A DNA stretch of 64,000 nt from Haloarcula taiwanensis (lineage in GTDB: Archaea; Halobacteriota; Halobacteria; Halobacteriales; Haloarculaceae), in the NCBI GenBank assembly GCA_002844335.1, contig CP019154.1, positions 1,302,001 through 1,366,000 on the forward strand, in the 5' to 3' direction. Numbering within the stretch: the first letter of the stretch is position 1; every line of letters begins with the position of its first letter. Position numbers and translations under genes: made by a program. Positions 50,076-58,565 of the stretch are shown one piece after another. The notes beneath the pieces are model-generated. The model searched no databases and had not been told where the DNA came from. It was given only the letters and a program-made list of their open reading frames with translations.

Positions 50076-50082
50076 GAGGTGA
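50076..50082 (+). promoter_or_regulatory. Shine-Dalgarno GAGGTGA of the DoxX-like gene
   Basis: GAGGTGA lies 5 nt before ATG 50088, fully complementary to the 16S rRNA tail. Such strong sites are uncommon in this mostly leaderless genome and fix the start. Confidence 0.7.
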
Positions 50083-50087
50083 CACAG

Positions 50088-50612
50088 ATGTCCTATCAAG
50101 CGGCGAACCCCTTGGCAGACGAGTTCGAGTTCGAGCTCGGCGGGGCGTGGACCGCGTACTGGCTAGCGTTCCTGCGTGTCGTGACCGGCTGGTGGTTCTT
50201 CCACGCAGGCGTGACAAAGCTCATCGAGAACGGGCTGGCCTACACCTACGGGCCGACGTATCTCAAGCAGATGACTGGCACGGCACTCGGTCCGATCCCC
50301 GTGCTGATGGGCGAACACCTAGGCTGGTTCATTCAGGCGATGGTCCCGCTGGGCGAGACGCTCATTGGGCTCGGACTGATGGTCGGCGCGCTGGTCAGGC
50401 TCGCCTCCGTGTTCGGGGTCTTCTTCATGGCCCTGTTCTGGATCGGCAACGCGAGCTTCGGCCACGGGCTGGTCAACAGCGACTTCATGGGTCTGCTGCT
50501 GTTCATGACGATGATCGTGCTGGCGACTGGTCGCTACTACGGCCTTGACGCGATCATCGAGAGGACCAAACTGGTCAAACGAAACCCGAAACTGAGGTAC
50601 CTGCTCGGTTAA
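50088..50612 (+). CDS. DoxX/MauE-like membrane protein
   Basis: The 174-residue protein has four membrane helices and the DoxX pattern: 'AFLRVVTGWWFFHAGVTKLI' in helix 1, 'GETLIGLGLMVGALVRLASV' in helix 3 and 'LLLFMTMIVLATGRYYGLDA' near the end. DoxX proteins are linked to thiosulfate:quinone oxidoreductase or to oxidative-stress complexes, but haloarchaeal members are uncharacterised. It forms a tight operon with the next gene. Confidence 0.82.
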   Translation: MSYQAANPLADEFEFELGGAWTAYWLAFLRVVTGWWFFHAGVTKLIENGLAYTYGPTYLKQMTGTALGPIPVLMGEHLGWFIQAMVPLGETLIGLGLMVGALVRLASVFGVFFMALFWIGNASFGHGLVNSDFMGLLLFMTMIVLATGRYYGLDAIIERTKLVKRNPKLRYLLG

Positions 50613-50620
50613 GGAGGTGA
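50611..50620 (+). promoter_or_regulatory. Perfect Shine-Dalgarno AAGGAGGTGA
   Basis: AAGGAGGTGA overlaps the stop codon of the DoxX-like gene and lies 6 nt before ATG 50627. It is a near-maximal match to the anti-SD, implying efficient coupled translation of the second gene. Confidence 0.75.
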
Positions 50621-50626
50621 CCACCA

Positions 50627-50923
50627 ATGCAACAACACACCACCGTCATCGACAAAGCGGCGATGGCACTCAGCGGCGGTCTGATGCTGCTGGGCGTCGT
50701 CGTCCTCGGCATCGTGGAGATACTGGCGGGTAAGCCCTACAGCGCGGCACCGCTGACGAACGAGGCGGGCGAGGTCATCGCGACTCCGATGGTCGATCCG
50801 ACGCTCCGGACCGGGCTGGTCTTGGCCGGCATCCTGGTCCTGGCTCTGTACGGGCTCTACAAGCTCGTCGCCCCGATGAAGGGGGCGGCGGCCACGACAC
50901 AGCAAGACGTAACGGCGGACTGA
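50627..50923 (+). CDS. Small two-helix membrane protein in the DoxX operon, 98 aa
   Basis: The product has two helices ('AMALSGGLMLLGVVVLGIVE' and 'GLVLAGILVLALYGLYKLVA') separated by an external loop containing 'PLTNEAGEVIATPMVDPTLR'. No family is recognised. The perfect Shine-Dalgarno and 14-nt spacing to the DoxX-like gene suggest that both proteins are made in fixed ratio, maybe as one complex. Confidence 0.65.
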   Translation: MQQHTTVIDKAAMALSGGLMLLGVVVLGIVEILAGKPYSAAPLTNEAGEVIATPMVDPTLRTGLVLAGILVLALYGLYKLVAPMKGAAATTQQDVTAD

Positions 50924-51007
50924 GCAATTGTCGTTTTCGCTGTTGTGACTCGATATGTCGTCTCTGCCGACAGAATTGTTAATGGGTGCCGTTCCACCCC
51001 ACCACGT

Positions 51008-51052
51008 CCCCACTGACAATGTATTTACTGTGGCCATATTAATCAAGTGGGG
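51008..51052. promoter_or_regulatory. Promoter of 51109 gene flanked by inverted repeat CCCCACT/AGTGGGG
   Basis: CCCCACT (51008-51014) and AGTGGGG (51046-51052) bracket an AT-rich TATA-like CATATTAATC (51035-51044). A protein binding both arms would occlude the core promoter. Confidence 0.4.
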
Positions 51053-51074
51053 TAGTTTCGTATTCTGATAGAGC

Positions 51075-51101
51075 CCACCACAACGCTCATCTCTGTGGTG
51101 G
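51075..51101 (+). promoter_or_regulatory. 5'-UTR hairpin CCACCACA/TGTGGTGG
   Basis: An 8-bp perfect stem (51075-51082 with 51094-51101, 11-nt loop) ends 7 nt before ATG 51109. If transcription starts near 51065 it would form in the mRNA leader and could affect translation. Confidence 0.4.
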
Positions 51102-51108
51102 TGTTGAA

Positions 51109-51807
51109 ATGTATATGCCTTCGCTGGTGGTTCACTACGCCTTCGTGGGGTTACTCGCTGCAACGCTGCTTGGCGCTGCATTCGATAAGCGGTCGCTGCT
51201 ACTGTCGATACTCGTCGTCACGTTCCCCGACGTTGACGCGTTTATTGGGCTCTACTGGCAGGCCGGCCACCGGGCCGCGACGACGAACCTCGTTATCCCG
51301 GCGGTGCTGGCGCTCCTTATCGGAGTCGACCTGTACGTGCGTGACAAATCGTATATCAGGGGCCGCTGGGGGGCTTACGGTGTTCGGGTCAGTTGGTTCT
51401 GTGTCGTGGTATATGTGGTCGGGCACGTACTGCTAGACCTGATTACGGGCGGTGCAAACCTCTTCTGGCCGCTGTACGACCAGTTCTATCAGCTCAGCGG
51501 TCACCTAGAACTGTCGAGCCAGCGCGGCATCGTCCAGACGTTCGTCGAACTGCCCGAACCGCGCGCTCAGACGCCCGGCGGCACCGGCACGGGGGGCAGC
51601 GGTGGGTCGACCACACAGTCGATGGGCAACTCCAGCGAGGTCCAGATGAGCACCGGCATCGACCCCAACCCGGGACAGCCGGAACCCGAGGCCGTCGACC
51701 GCGTGTTCCCCATCGCCCGGAGCGGCTGGGAGCTGGTCATCCTCGTTGTCGGGACGCTCGCCACCGCCGCTCGTCTCCGCTTCGGCCACGACCTCTCGGA
51801 CGAGTGA
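51109..51807 (+). CDS. Membrane-bound metal-dependent hydrolase-like protein (YdjM type)
   Basis: The 232-residue protein has five helices and the YdjM-like pattern: an N-terminal His ('MPSLVVHYAFVGLLAATLLG'), 'LVVTFPDVDAFIGLYW' and 'VVYVVGHVLLDLITGGANLF'. A Gly/Thr/Ser-rich linker with acidic patches (~150-200, containing 'TPGGTGTGGSGGS') is inserted before the last helix, unlike the protein at 2849. The conserved His/Asp residues could coordinate metal. Start: ATG 51109 or 51115. Confidence 0.7.
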   Translation: MYMPSLVVHYAFVGLLAATLLGAAFDKRSLLLSILVVTFPDVDAFIGLYWQAGHRAATTNLVIPAVLALLIGVDLYVRDKSYIRGRWGAYGVRVSWFCVVVYVVGHVLLDLITGGANLFWPLYDQFYQLSGHLELSSQRGIVQTFVELPEPRAQTPGGTGTGGSGGSTTQSMGNSSEVQMSTGIDPNPGQPEPEAVDRVFPIARSGWELVILVVGTLATAARLRFGHDLSDE

Positions 51808-51879
51808 TAGAGCGTCGGTCGGCATCGAGGCGCGTTCGCTTTCGAGTCCTTCATATACGCCGTGGCCAACCGGAGAACC

Positions 51880-52566
51880 ATGGGCTTCGAGGTACGCCGA
51901 CGACTCAGTGTCGCCGACACGGTGACGTTGTTTAACGCCGTCGTCGGGTTTGTCGCCGGAGCCATCGCCTTTACCGACCCGCATCTGGCCGCTCGCCTCA
52001 TTCTGCTGGCGGTCATCGCCGACGCAATCGACGGCATCGTCGCCCGGAACGGCGACAGTTCGGCGGTCGGCCCGCTGCTCGACTCGGTGACCGATGTAGT
52101 TTCGTTCGGTGCGACGCCGAGTCTCTTTCTGTACGTGCTGTTGACAGACGCCTACGGCGGTATCGAAGGTGCACACCCGGCCGTGTTCGTCGGTCTCGCG
52201 TTGCTCGCCTCCGCGTACGTTGTCTGTTCCATCGTCAGGACGGCGTTCTACTCGACGTACTTCGATTCTCCCGACCAGCGGCCGGGTATGCCGAACACGC
52301 TCGGGAGTATCATCATCGCGACGGCGTATCTGAGCGGTATCACGAACCCGCTCGTGTTGAGTATCGGCGCGCTCGCGCTCTCGCTTGCGATGATCGCGCC
52401 CTTTGACTACCCGAAGCCGGGACCAAAACACGCCATCCCGATGGGTGTCGTGCAGGCGGTCGCCGTCGTTGCGCCGGCGGCACTGTTCCGGGCCGGACCA
52501 CGGGCGATGCTCGCCATCGCGCTGCTGTTTTTCGCGCTCGGTCCGTGGGTTTACCCCGGCGAGTAA
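51880..52566 (+). CDS. pssA: CDP-alcohol phosphatidyltransferase (archaetidylserine synthase-type)
   Basis: The 228-residue membrane enzyme carries the CDP-OH-P-transferase signature D-x2-DG-x2-AR-x8-G-x3-D-x3-D ('DAIDGIVARNGD...GPLLDSVTD', from ~51). These residues bind Mg and CDP. Family members condense CDP-archaeol with serine or another alcohol. The FVS(F)GATPSL extension after the motif is typical of serine-type enzymes. Six helices are predicted. Neighbours do not refine the substrate. Confidence 0.85.
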   Translation: MGFEVRRRLSVADTVTLFNAVVGFVAGAIAFTDPHLAARLILLAVIADAIDGIVARNGDSSAVGPLLDSVTDVVSFGATPSLFLYVLLTDAYGGIEGAHPAVFVGLALLASAYVVCSIVRTAFYSTYFDSPDQRPGMPNTLGSIIIATAYLSGITNPLVLSIGALALSLAMIAPFDYPKPGPKHAIPMGVVQAVAVVAPAALFRAGPRAMLAIALLFFALGPWVYPGE

Positions 52567-52587
52567 CCCTCGCCGGTCGCACTCCGC

Positions 52588-53364
52588 TCAGACCGCCTCC
52601 TCGATGAACTCCGTCAGAGTGTCGTTGAAGACCTCGGCTCGTTCGACCATCGCCAGGTGGGCAGCGTCGGGAACGAACGACACCTCGCCGTCGGGGATCT
52701 CGCTGGCCAGCGTCTCGTGATACGCTCGTGGGGTCAGTTTGTCGTGTTCGCCACAGACAGCCAGCACGGGCACATCAATCTCGCCCAGTCGGTCCCGCAC
52801 GTCGAAGCCATGACAGGTCATGAAGTCGCGGCGGGTCACTGCCTGCCCGACTGCCTCCATCTGCTCGCGTGAGCGCGACACGGCCGCGTGATCGATGTCG
52901 TGGAACAGGCGGTCCCGTTCGTGCAGGAACTCGACAGCACGGTCCCAGTCGTCCGCAAGCCATTCTTGCAGCCCTTCGAACACCGGAAGTTCGGGGCCGG
53001 TCCCAAGCAACACAATCGCTTCGGGCGCCCAGTCTCGCTCCAGCGCGACCCACTGTGCAATGGCACCGCCAAGCGAGTTCCCGACCAGCACGTCCGCGTC
53101 TGTCTCCCGCCCCACAGCGACTACGTCGTCCGCGTAGGCGTCGAGTGTCGTGGTCCCGGCCGCGGTGTCGATATCGTCCGACTCTCCGTGACCTGACATG
53201 TCAAGCGCGACAGCGGGGTGGGTTGGCCCGGACGGGGCGTACTGGCGACCCCACACTCGGTGTGTCGCGCCGCTACCGTGGACATACAGCGCTGTCGGTC
53301 CTCCCCCAGCAGGCTGTGTCTGTCTGTACGCCGTGACTCGCCCGTGGTGACTGACCCGTTCCAT
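52588..53364 (-). CDS. Alpha/beta hydrolase
   Basis: The 258-residue enzyme has the full catalytic set: oxyanion 'ALYVHGSGATHRVWGRQY', nucleophile elbow 'DVLVGNSLGGAIAQWVAL' (Ser in GNSLGG), acid 'PVLAVCGEHDKLTPRAY' and His in 'FVPDAAHLAMVERAEVF'. The fold and motifs are those of esterase/epoxide-hydrolase-like members; substrate is unknown. ATG 53364 avoids an unsupported N-terminal extension. Confidence 0.9.
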   Translation of the reverse strand: MERVSHHGRVTAYRQTQPAGGGPTALYVHGSGATHRVWGRQYAPSGPTHPAVALDMSGHGESDDIDTAAGTTTLDAYADDVVAVGRETDADVLVGNSLGGAIAQWVALERDWAPEAIVLLGTGPELPVFEGLQEWLADDWDRAVEFLHERDRLFHDIDHAAVSRSREQMEAVGQAVTRRDFMTCHGFDVRDRLGEIDVPVLAVCGEHDKLTPRAYHETLASEIPDGEVSFVPDAAHLAMVERAEVFNDTLTEFIEEAV

Positions 53365-53478
53365 GCGGTACCGTTCGGAAGCGGTGTGGATAAAAGATTG
53401 GCGCGCCCAGATACAGTGTGAACCGCATTCAATCAACTTCCAGTATTTTCCCGCAGTACAGCGCATTTCAGCGATAGG

Positions 53479-53486
53479 TTTATATA
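53479..53486 (+). promoter_or_regulatory. Strong TATA box of the cdc48 operon
   Basis: TTTATATA with following ACTAA lies 26-33 nt before ATG 53512, a model haloarchaeal core promoter giving a leaderless mRNA. Confidence 0.65.
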
Positions 53487-53511
53487 CTAATCTCGCTTAC
53501 TTTGAGTTAGC

Positions 53512-53757
53512 ATGACTTCGGAACAGCAGTTGTTCGACGAGACGCCCCTCCGCCGATTCGAGTACGACGACAGCGTCGTGCTCGCGGCGGACGTGGGACC
53601 CGATGCCGACGCGAGTGTCGATGTGGTCGACGGGACCGTCATCGTCGTCGCTGACGGCCACCAGTACGAACAGGAACTCCCTGGTGACGACGCACGAGCG
53701 TTTATGAACCACGGGGTTCTCACTATCGAACTGTCAGAGCGCGAGGGAGATAACTGA
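53512..53757 (+). CDS. Small Hsp20/alpha-crystallin-like protein upstream of cdc48
   Basis: The 81-residue protein has a beta-rich pattern: '[20 protein letters not shown]', '[20 protein letters not shown]' and the C-terminal '[17 protein letters not shown]', in which 'NHGVLTIEL' is the end motif of alpha-crystallin/Hsp20 domains. Its TGA overlaps the cdc48 ATG (TGATG), so the two are coupled. This suggests an adaptor or substrate-delivery role for the ATPase. Confidence 0.75.
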   Translation: MTSEQQLFDETPLRRFEYDDSVVLAADVGPDADASVDVVDGTVIVVADGHQYEQELPGDDARAFMNHGVLTIELSEREGDN

Positions 53758-56030
53758 TGAGACTTACTGTCAAACCACTCAAACAGAAAGACGCCGGCCG
53801 AGGCCTCGCGGCTATCGACCGCGCCGCGATGGACGAACTCGACCTCGAGAACGGCGATTACATCGTTCTCGAGGGGAAACAGGACAGCCGCGCGGTCGCC
53901 CGCGTCTGGCCCGGCTACCCCGAGGACGAGGCGAAGGGTATCGTCCGTATCGACGGGCAGCTCCGGCAGGAAGCCAACGTCGGTATTGACGACCACGTAA
54001 ACATCGAGAAAGCCGATGTCAACCCCGCGACCTCGGTCACCGTCGCGCTACCCCAGAACCTCCGGGTCCGGGGCAACGTCGGGCCGATGATTCGCAACAA
54101 CCTCAGCGGGCAGGCCGTCACGCAGGGCCAGACCGTCCCGGTGAGCTTCGGCCTCGGCCCGCTCTCCTCGATGTCCGGACAGAAGATTCCCCTGAAAATC
54201 GCGGAGACCGAACCCTCCGGCACGGTCGTCGTGACCGACTCCACGGACATCCAGGTCAGCGAGATGCCCGCCGAGCAGGTCCACAGCGGCGAGGGCGCGC
54301 CCGAAGCGAGCGACACGCCCGACGTGACCTACGAGGACATCGGCGGTCTCGACCGCGAGCTCGAACAGGTCCGGGAGATGATCGAGCTGCCGATGCGCCA
54401 CCCCGAGCTGTTCCAGCAGCTCGGCATCGAGCCGCCGAAGGGCGTCCTCTTGCACGGCCCGCCCGGTACCGGGAAGACGCTGATGGCCAAGGCCGTCGCC
54501 AACGAAATTGACGCGTACTTCACCACCATCTCCGGCCCGGAGATCATGTCGAAGTACTACGGCGAGAGTGAGGAGCAGCTCCGCGAGGTGTTCGACGAGG
54601 CCTCCGAGAACTCCCCCGCCATCGTCTTCATCGACGAAATCGACTCCATCGCGCCCAAGCGCGGCGAGACCCAGGGCGACGTGGAACGCCGCGTGGTCGC
54701 CCAGCTACTCTCGCTGATGGACGGGCTCGAAGAGCGCGGACAGGTCATCGTTATCGGCGCGACGAACCGCGTCGACGCTATCGACCCGGCGCTGCGCCGC
54801 GGCGGCCGCTTCGACCGCGAAATCGAAATCGGCGTCCCGGACAAGGAGGGCCGCAAGGAAATCCTGCAGGTCCACACCCGCGGGATGCCCCTCTCCGAGG
54901 AAATCAACATCGAAAACTACGCCGAGAACACCCACGGCTTCGTCGGCGCTGACCTCGCCTCCCTCACCAAAGAGAGTGCGATGAACGCCCTCCGGCGCAT
55001 CCGCCCGGAACTCGACCTCGAATCCGACGAGATTGACGCCGAGGTGCTGGAACGGCTGGAAATAAGCGACAAGGACTTCCGCGAGGCGATGAAGGGCATC
55101 GAGCCCTCCGCGCTCCGGGAGGTCTTCGTCGAAGTCCCTGATGTCACCTGGGACTCCGTCGGCGGCCTCGAAGACACCAAGGAACGACTCCGGGAGACTA
55201 TCCAGTGGCCGCTCGAGTACGAAGACGTGTTCGAGTCGATGGATCTGGAAGCCGCCAAGGGCGTGCTGATGTACGGCCCGCCCGGCACCGGGAAGACCCT
55301 CCTCGCGAAGGCAGTCGCCAACGAGGCCCAGTCGAACTTCATCTCCGTGAAGGGGCCGGAGCTGCTGAACAAGTTCGTCGGCGAGTCCGAGAAGGGCGTC
55401 CGCGAAGTGTTCAGCAAGGCCCGCGAGAACGCCCCGACCGTGGTGTTCTTCGACGAAATCGACTCCATCGCCAGCGAACGGGGCGGCGGCACGACCGACT
55501 CCGGCGTCGGCGAACGCGTCGTCTCCCAGCTGCTGACGGAACTGGACGGCATCGAGGACATGGAGAACGTCGTGGTCGTCGCGACCACGAACCGCCCGGA
55601 CCTCATCGACGACGCGCTCCTGCGCCCCGGTCGGCTGGACCGGCACGTCCACGTGCCCGTCCCCGACGAGGACGCCCGGCGCGCCATCTTCCAGGTCCAC
55701 ACCCGGAACAAGCCCCTGGCCGACGGCGTCGACCTCGACGAACTGGCCCGCCGCACGGACGGCTACGTCGGCGCGGACATCGAAGCGGTCGCCCGCGAAG
55801 CGTCGATGGCCGCGACCCGGGAGTTCATCAACAGCGTGGACCCCGAGGAAATCGGTGACAGCGTCAGCAACGTCCGCGTGACAATGGACCACTTCGAGCA
55901 CGCGCTTGAGGAGGTCGGCCCCAGCGTCACCGAGGAGACCCGCGAGCGCTACGACGAGATCGAACAGCGCTTCGACCGGGCCGAACCCGGCGTCACCGAC
56001 GAGAGCACGGCCAGCCGCACCTTCCAATAG
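53757..56030 (+). CDS. cdc48: AAA-type ATPase CDC48/VAT (p97 homologue)
   Basis: The 757-residue protein has an N-terminal substrate/adaptor domain (~1-185: '[20 protein letters not shown]', with double-psi barrel) and two AAA modules. D1 Walker A '[17 protein letters not shown]' is at ~233 and Walker B '[10 protein letters not shown]' follows; D2 has '[17 protein letters not shown]' at ~506 and '[10 protein letters not shown]'. Arg fingers and sensor regions ('[20 protein letters not shown]') are intact. It unfolds proteins for degradation by the proteasome. A Glu-rich C-terminal tail ends the protein. Confidence 0.97.
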   Translation: MRLTVKPLKQKDAGRGLAAIDRAAMDELDLENGDYIVLEGKQDSRAVARVWPGYPEDEAKGIVRIDGQLRQEANVGIDDHVNIEKADVNPATSVTVALPQNLRVRGNVGPMIRNNLSGQAVTQGQTVPVSFGLGPLSSMSGQKIPLKIAETEPSGTVVVTDSTDIQVSEMPAEQVHSGEGAPEASDTPDVTYEDIGGLDRELEQVREMIELPMRHPELFQQLGIEPPKGVLLHGPPGTGKTLMAKAVANEIDAYFTTISGPEIMSKYYGESEEQLREVFDEASENSPAIVFIDEIDSIAPKRGETQGDVERRVVAQLLSLMDGLEERGQVIVIGATNRVDAIDPALRRGGRFDREIEIGVPDKEGRKEILQVHTRGMPLSEEINIENYAENTHGFVGADLASLTKESAMNALRRIRPELDLESDEIDAEVLERLEISDKDFREAMKGIEPSALREVFVEVPDVTWDSVGGLEDTKERLRETIQWPLEYEDVFESMDLEAAKGVLMYGPPGTGKTLLAKAVANEAQSNFISVKGPELLNKFVGESEKGVREVFSKARENAPTVVFFDEIDSIASERGGGTTDSGVGERVVSQLLTELDGIEDMENVVVVATTNRPDLIDDALLRPGRLDRHVHVPVPDEDARRAIFQVHTRNKPLADGVDLDELARRTDGYVGADIEAVAREASMAATREFINSVDPEEIGDSVSNVRVTMDHFEHALEEVGPSVTEETRERYDEIEQRFDRAEPGVTDESTASRTFQ

Positions 56031-56086
56031 GGACGGGCGACACACCAGCGCTGATGTTCCGCAGTTGAGGGTCGATTTTCGTTGCG

Positions 56087-56842
56087 TTAATGATCGTCAA
56101 GCCTGTCGAGCGTGATTTCGAGACATTCGTAGGCTTCCTTTGTCGCACCGGCCCCGCCGACAGTGACCGGTCCTGAATCGGCGTCGATGGTGAGCGACCG
56201 TTCCGCCGGGTTCTTGCTCGATGCGGGATAGATGAGACTCTGCCGGGCATTTATTACGGGTCCTGATATCGTTGTCTCAGTTCGGTCCGTCGTCGAAAGG
56301 ACCCGAGCGCGAGCAGTGATCGGCGTCCCTTCCCGTAGCGCCAGTGCCGCCATGAGTACTGCAAATTGAAACGCGGAGAACGTCCGCGGGAACGCACACA
56401 TGTCGGCGACGTAGCATTCCGTTCCCATCAGCCAGTGACTGCCGAGAAACATCGTGAACTCGTCATGTGCGAGGTTCTCGTTGTCGAATGTAGTCGCCTG
56501 ATGCTCTGCCATCGAGTCAGTCAGCAGTCCGGAATGCCCAGTGAGCCCGCGCTGCATATCGGCGGTCACAAGCAGCGGGGTAATGCCGCTCTCGATTGTC
56601 CGGACCGCCGTCGCGATGTCCTCATATGCGGGCGTCGATGCTGTCTCATCGCCGTGGACAAGTAACAATACCAGTACATCCCGCTCGATAGCGGCGCTGA
56701 GTTGCGGCATAAACGCAGAGAGGGCCGATTTCGGGAGCGCAATCGTGAGACTCTCATCGGCACTTTCAATAAGTGATTGCATCGCACTGATGACTGACGA
56801 CTGGGTCCGGTGGATTTCCAGTCCCGATTGTCCCATCAGCAT
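56087..56842 (-). CDS. TrmB-type effector (sugar-binding-like) domain protein without HTH
   Basis: The 251-residue protein matches the C-terminal effector region of TrmB regulators: 'VISAMQSLIESADESLTIAL' with 'PKSALSAFMPQLSAAIERDV', then a phospholipase-D-like segment and a C-terminal beta domain ending 'YECLEITLDRLDD'. Normal TrmB proteins begin with an ~80-residue winged HTH; none is present. The start at 56842 is backed by a TATA box 23 nt upstream, so the domain appears expressed alone. It is divergent from a degenerate sensor kinase, suggesting a joint signalling function. Confidence 0.7.
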   Translation of the reverse strand: MLMGQSGLEIHRTQSSVISAMQSLIESADESLTIALPKSALSAFMPQLSAAIERDVLVLLLVHGDETASTPAYEDIATAVRTIESGITPLLVTADMQRGLTGHSGLLTDSMAEHQATTFDNENLAHDEFTMFLGSHWLMGTECYVADMCAFPRTFSAFQFAVLMAALALREGTPITARARVLSTTDRTETTISGPVINARQSLIYPASSKNPAERSLTIDADSGPVTVGGAGATKEAYECLEITLDRLDDH

Positions 56843-56860
56843 AGAATTCGGTGCTACGTG

Positions 56861-56868
56861 TATAAATT
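56861..56868 (-). promoter_or_regulatory. TATA box of the TrmB-effector-like gene
   Basis: AATTTATA on the minus strand ends 19 nt before ATG 56842, placing the transcription start at the start codon and arguing against a longer protein. Confidence 0.55.
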
Positions 56869-56939
56869 GTCTCCTGAATCGGAAGCAAGCGGCGCTGAGA
56901 CGGGAACCGTCATCAGCAGAGAGAGGTCTGGTGTAACTT

Positions 56940-56946
56940 CTTTATG
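56940..56946 (+). promoter_or_regulatory. TATA-like element of the sensor-kinase gene
   Basis: TTTATGT is about 26 nt before ATG 56969 and supports that start and a leaderless mRNA. Confidence 0.45.
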
Positions 56947-56968
56947 TGCGTGTCTCTTTGGATGGGTG

Positions 56969-58504
56969 ATGAAGTCACAGCCCACCGTCCTGTTCGTCCG
57001 CAGTCCGAGCCAGGACAGGGCCGCGATTTCGATGCTCCGGGACAGTGGCCTCACCGTCAACGAGTTCGACGGGGTTCGTGATCTGGAGTGTGCGCTCGGG
57101 GACTACGACACGGACTGCGTCGTCACGAACTGCGAAGTGGAGAACGTGGACGGGACACAGTATCTCGGTGGGCTGACCGTGATCGAACGGCTGCGGGAGA
57201 GCCACCCCGAACTCCCGGTTGTCCTCTTTGCCGAAGTGACAAACGGCGACATCGCCCGCGAAGCCTACAGCCGCGACGTGTTCGGCTACATTCCGAGTAC
57301 AGTAAGCGATGCCCACCAGCGACTTCTGGCACAGGTCGATGCCGCTGTCGCTTCCAGTCCGGCCCGGCAGCGGGCGAACAAGCGAAAACAGCTCAACGAG
57401 GCTGTCCGGCTGGTCAATCAGGCGCTCGTCCGCTCACAGTCGCGGATGGATATCGAACGCGATGTCACGGCGGTTCTGGCAGGCACAACCAGATACACTG
57501 AGGCCTGTACGGTGACCTGTCAGTACGACAGGCCGGTCGTTCGAGCGCTGGGGTCACAGCGTGACCACGTTTCTATTACCGCACCGGACCCGTTGCGCCG
57601 CGCTGAGTCAGAAAACCGACTGGTCGTTGCAGACATCGACCACGCAACGGTCGCAGACGACACAGAGGCACTGGAGACGGACTGCACCCGAATTCTTGCG
57701 GTCCCACTGGTGTACGGCGGGGATTCGTACGGTGTCCTCGGAGTATACGCCGACAGTGTCGACACCTTCGACGCGGAAGAACAGGATACGTTCAGGGAGG
57801 TCGGGCACAACATCGCGCTGGCTATCGACGCCAGCCAGACGAAAGACGCGCTCCAGCAGCGGACGACGGAGCTGGAACAGCAGAAAGAGCGGCTCCGAGA
57901 GCTCGCACAGATTATCTCACACGAACTCCGGAACCCGCTTCAGGCGGCGATGGGTCGGGTCGAGCTGCTAGCCGCTGAACACGCCGCCGAGGAGTTCGAC
58001 GCCATCCAGCGCAGCCACACTCGGATGTCGTTTCTCATCGACGATCTCATGGAGATCGCCCGAGAAGGCGGCAGACAGTACACCGTCGAGCCAGTCGCGC
58101 TCTCCGACGTGATGGCCGACGCTTGGACGACGGTCACCACCGATGGGTCGACCATCGAAATCGACTGTACCGAGACGATACTGGCCGATAGCAACCGCCT
58201 GCGTCAGCTTGCGGAAAACTTCTTTCGGCTCGCCACGGAGCAGGGTGACACCGGGAAGATAACGATCACCGACACGGCCGACGGATTCGCGCTTGAACAC
58301 GACAGCATCCCGTTAGAGGTGGGACAGGAGGGACCGTTTGAGCTCTATTACGCTTCCAGTGACGAGGGTGGCGGACTCCATCTCGCCGTGATCCGAGAAA
58401 TCGCACAGGGCCACGGGTGGGAAATCGCCCTCTCCAACGACCCGACGGGACGGGTCCGGCTGCACGTGACCGGTGTTGAGCGGCCGTCAGCGAAACCCAC
58501 GTAG
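56969..58504 (+). CDS. Histidine kinase-like protein with pseudo-receiver, GAF and degenerate ATPase domains
   Basis: The 511-residue protein has a receiver-like domain (~1-125) whose phospho-acceptor position reads Asn ('DCVVTNCEVENVDG'), a GAF domain (~175-320: 'ILAVPLVYGGDSYGVLGVYA'), a coiled coil (~320-345) and a HisKA helix with intact His ('AQIISHELRNPLQAAMGRVE'). The HATPase N-box is altered ('LAENFFRLATEQGDTG') and G1 lacks DxGxG ('ALEHDSIPLEVGQ'), though 'GGGLHLAVIREIAQGHGW' is kept. Autophosphorylation may be lost. Divergent from the TrmB-effector-like gene. Confidence 0.8.
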   Translation: MKSQPTVLFVRSPSQDRAAISMLRDSGLTVNEFDGVRDLECALGDYDTDCVVTNCEVENVDGTQYLGGLTVIERLRESHPELPVVLFAEVTNGDIAREAYSRDVFGYIPSTVSDAHQRLLAQVDAAVASSPARQRANKRKQLNEAVRLVNQALVRSQSRMDIERDVTAVLAGTTRYTEACTVTCQYDRPVVRALGSQRDHVSITAPDPLRRAESENRLVVADIDHATVADDTEALETDCTRILAVPLVYGGDSYGVLGVYADSVDTFDAEEQDTFREVGHNIALAIDASQTKDALQQRTTELEQQKERLRELAQIISHELRNPLQAAMGRVELLAAEHAAEEFDAIQRSHTRMSFLIDDLMEIAREGGRQYTVEPVALSDVMADAWTTVTTDGSTIEIDCTETILADSNRLRQLAENFFRLATEQGDTGKITITDTADGFALEHDSIPLEVGQEGPFELYYASSDEGGGLHLAVIREIAQGHGWEIALSNDPTGRVRLHVTGVERPSAKPT

Positions 58505-58565
58505 CGACCCCGCCTCGCCGTACGTGACTCGAAACCGTATTTTGCATCCAGTCCGGAGTTGCGGT

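Noticed and set aside
54705-56045. 446-codon minus-strand frame opposite cdc48
   Set aside because: Antisense shadow of a perfectly conserved AAA ATPase; no recognisable motif or promoter.
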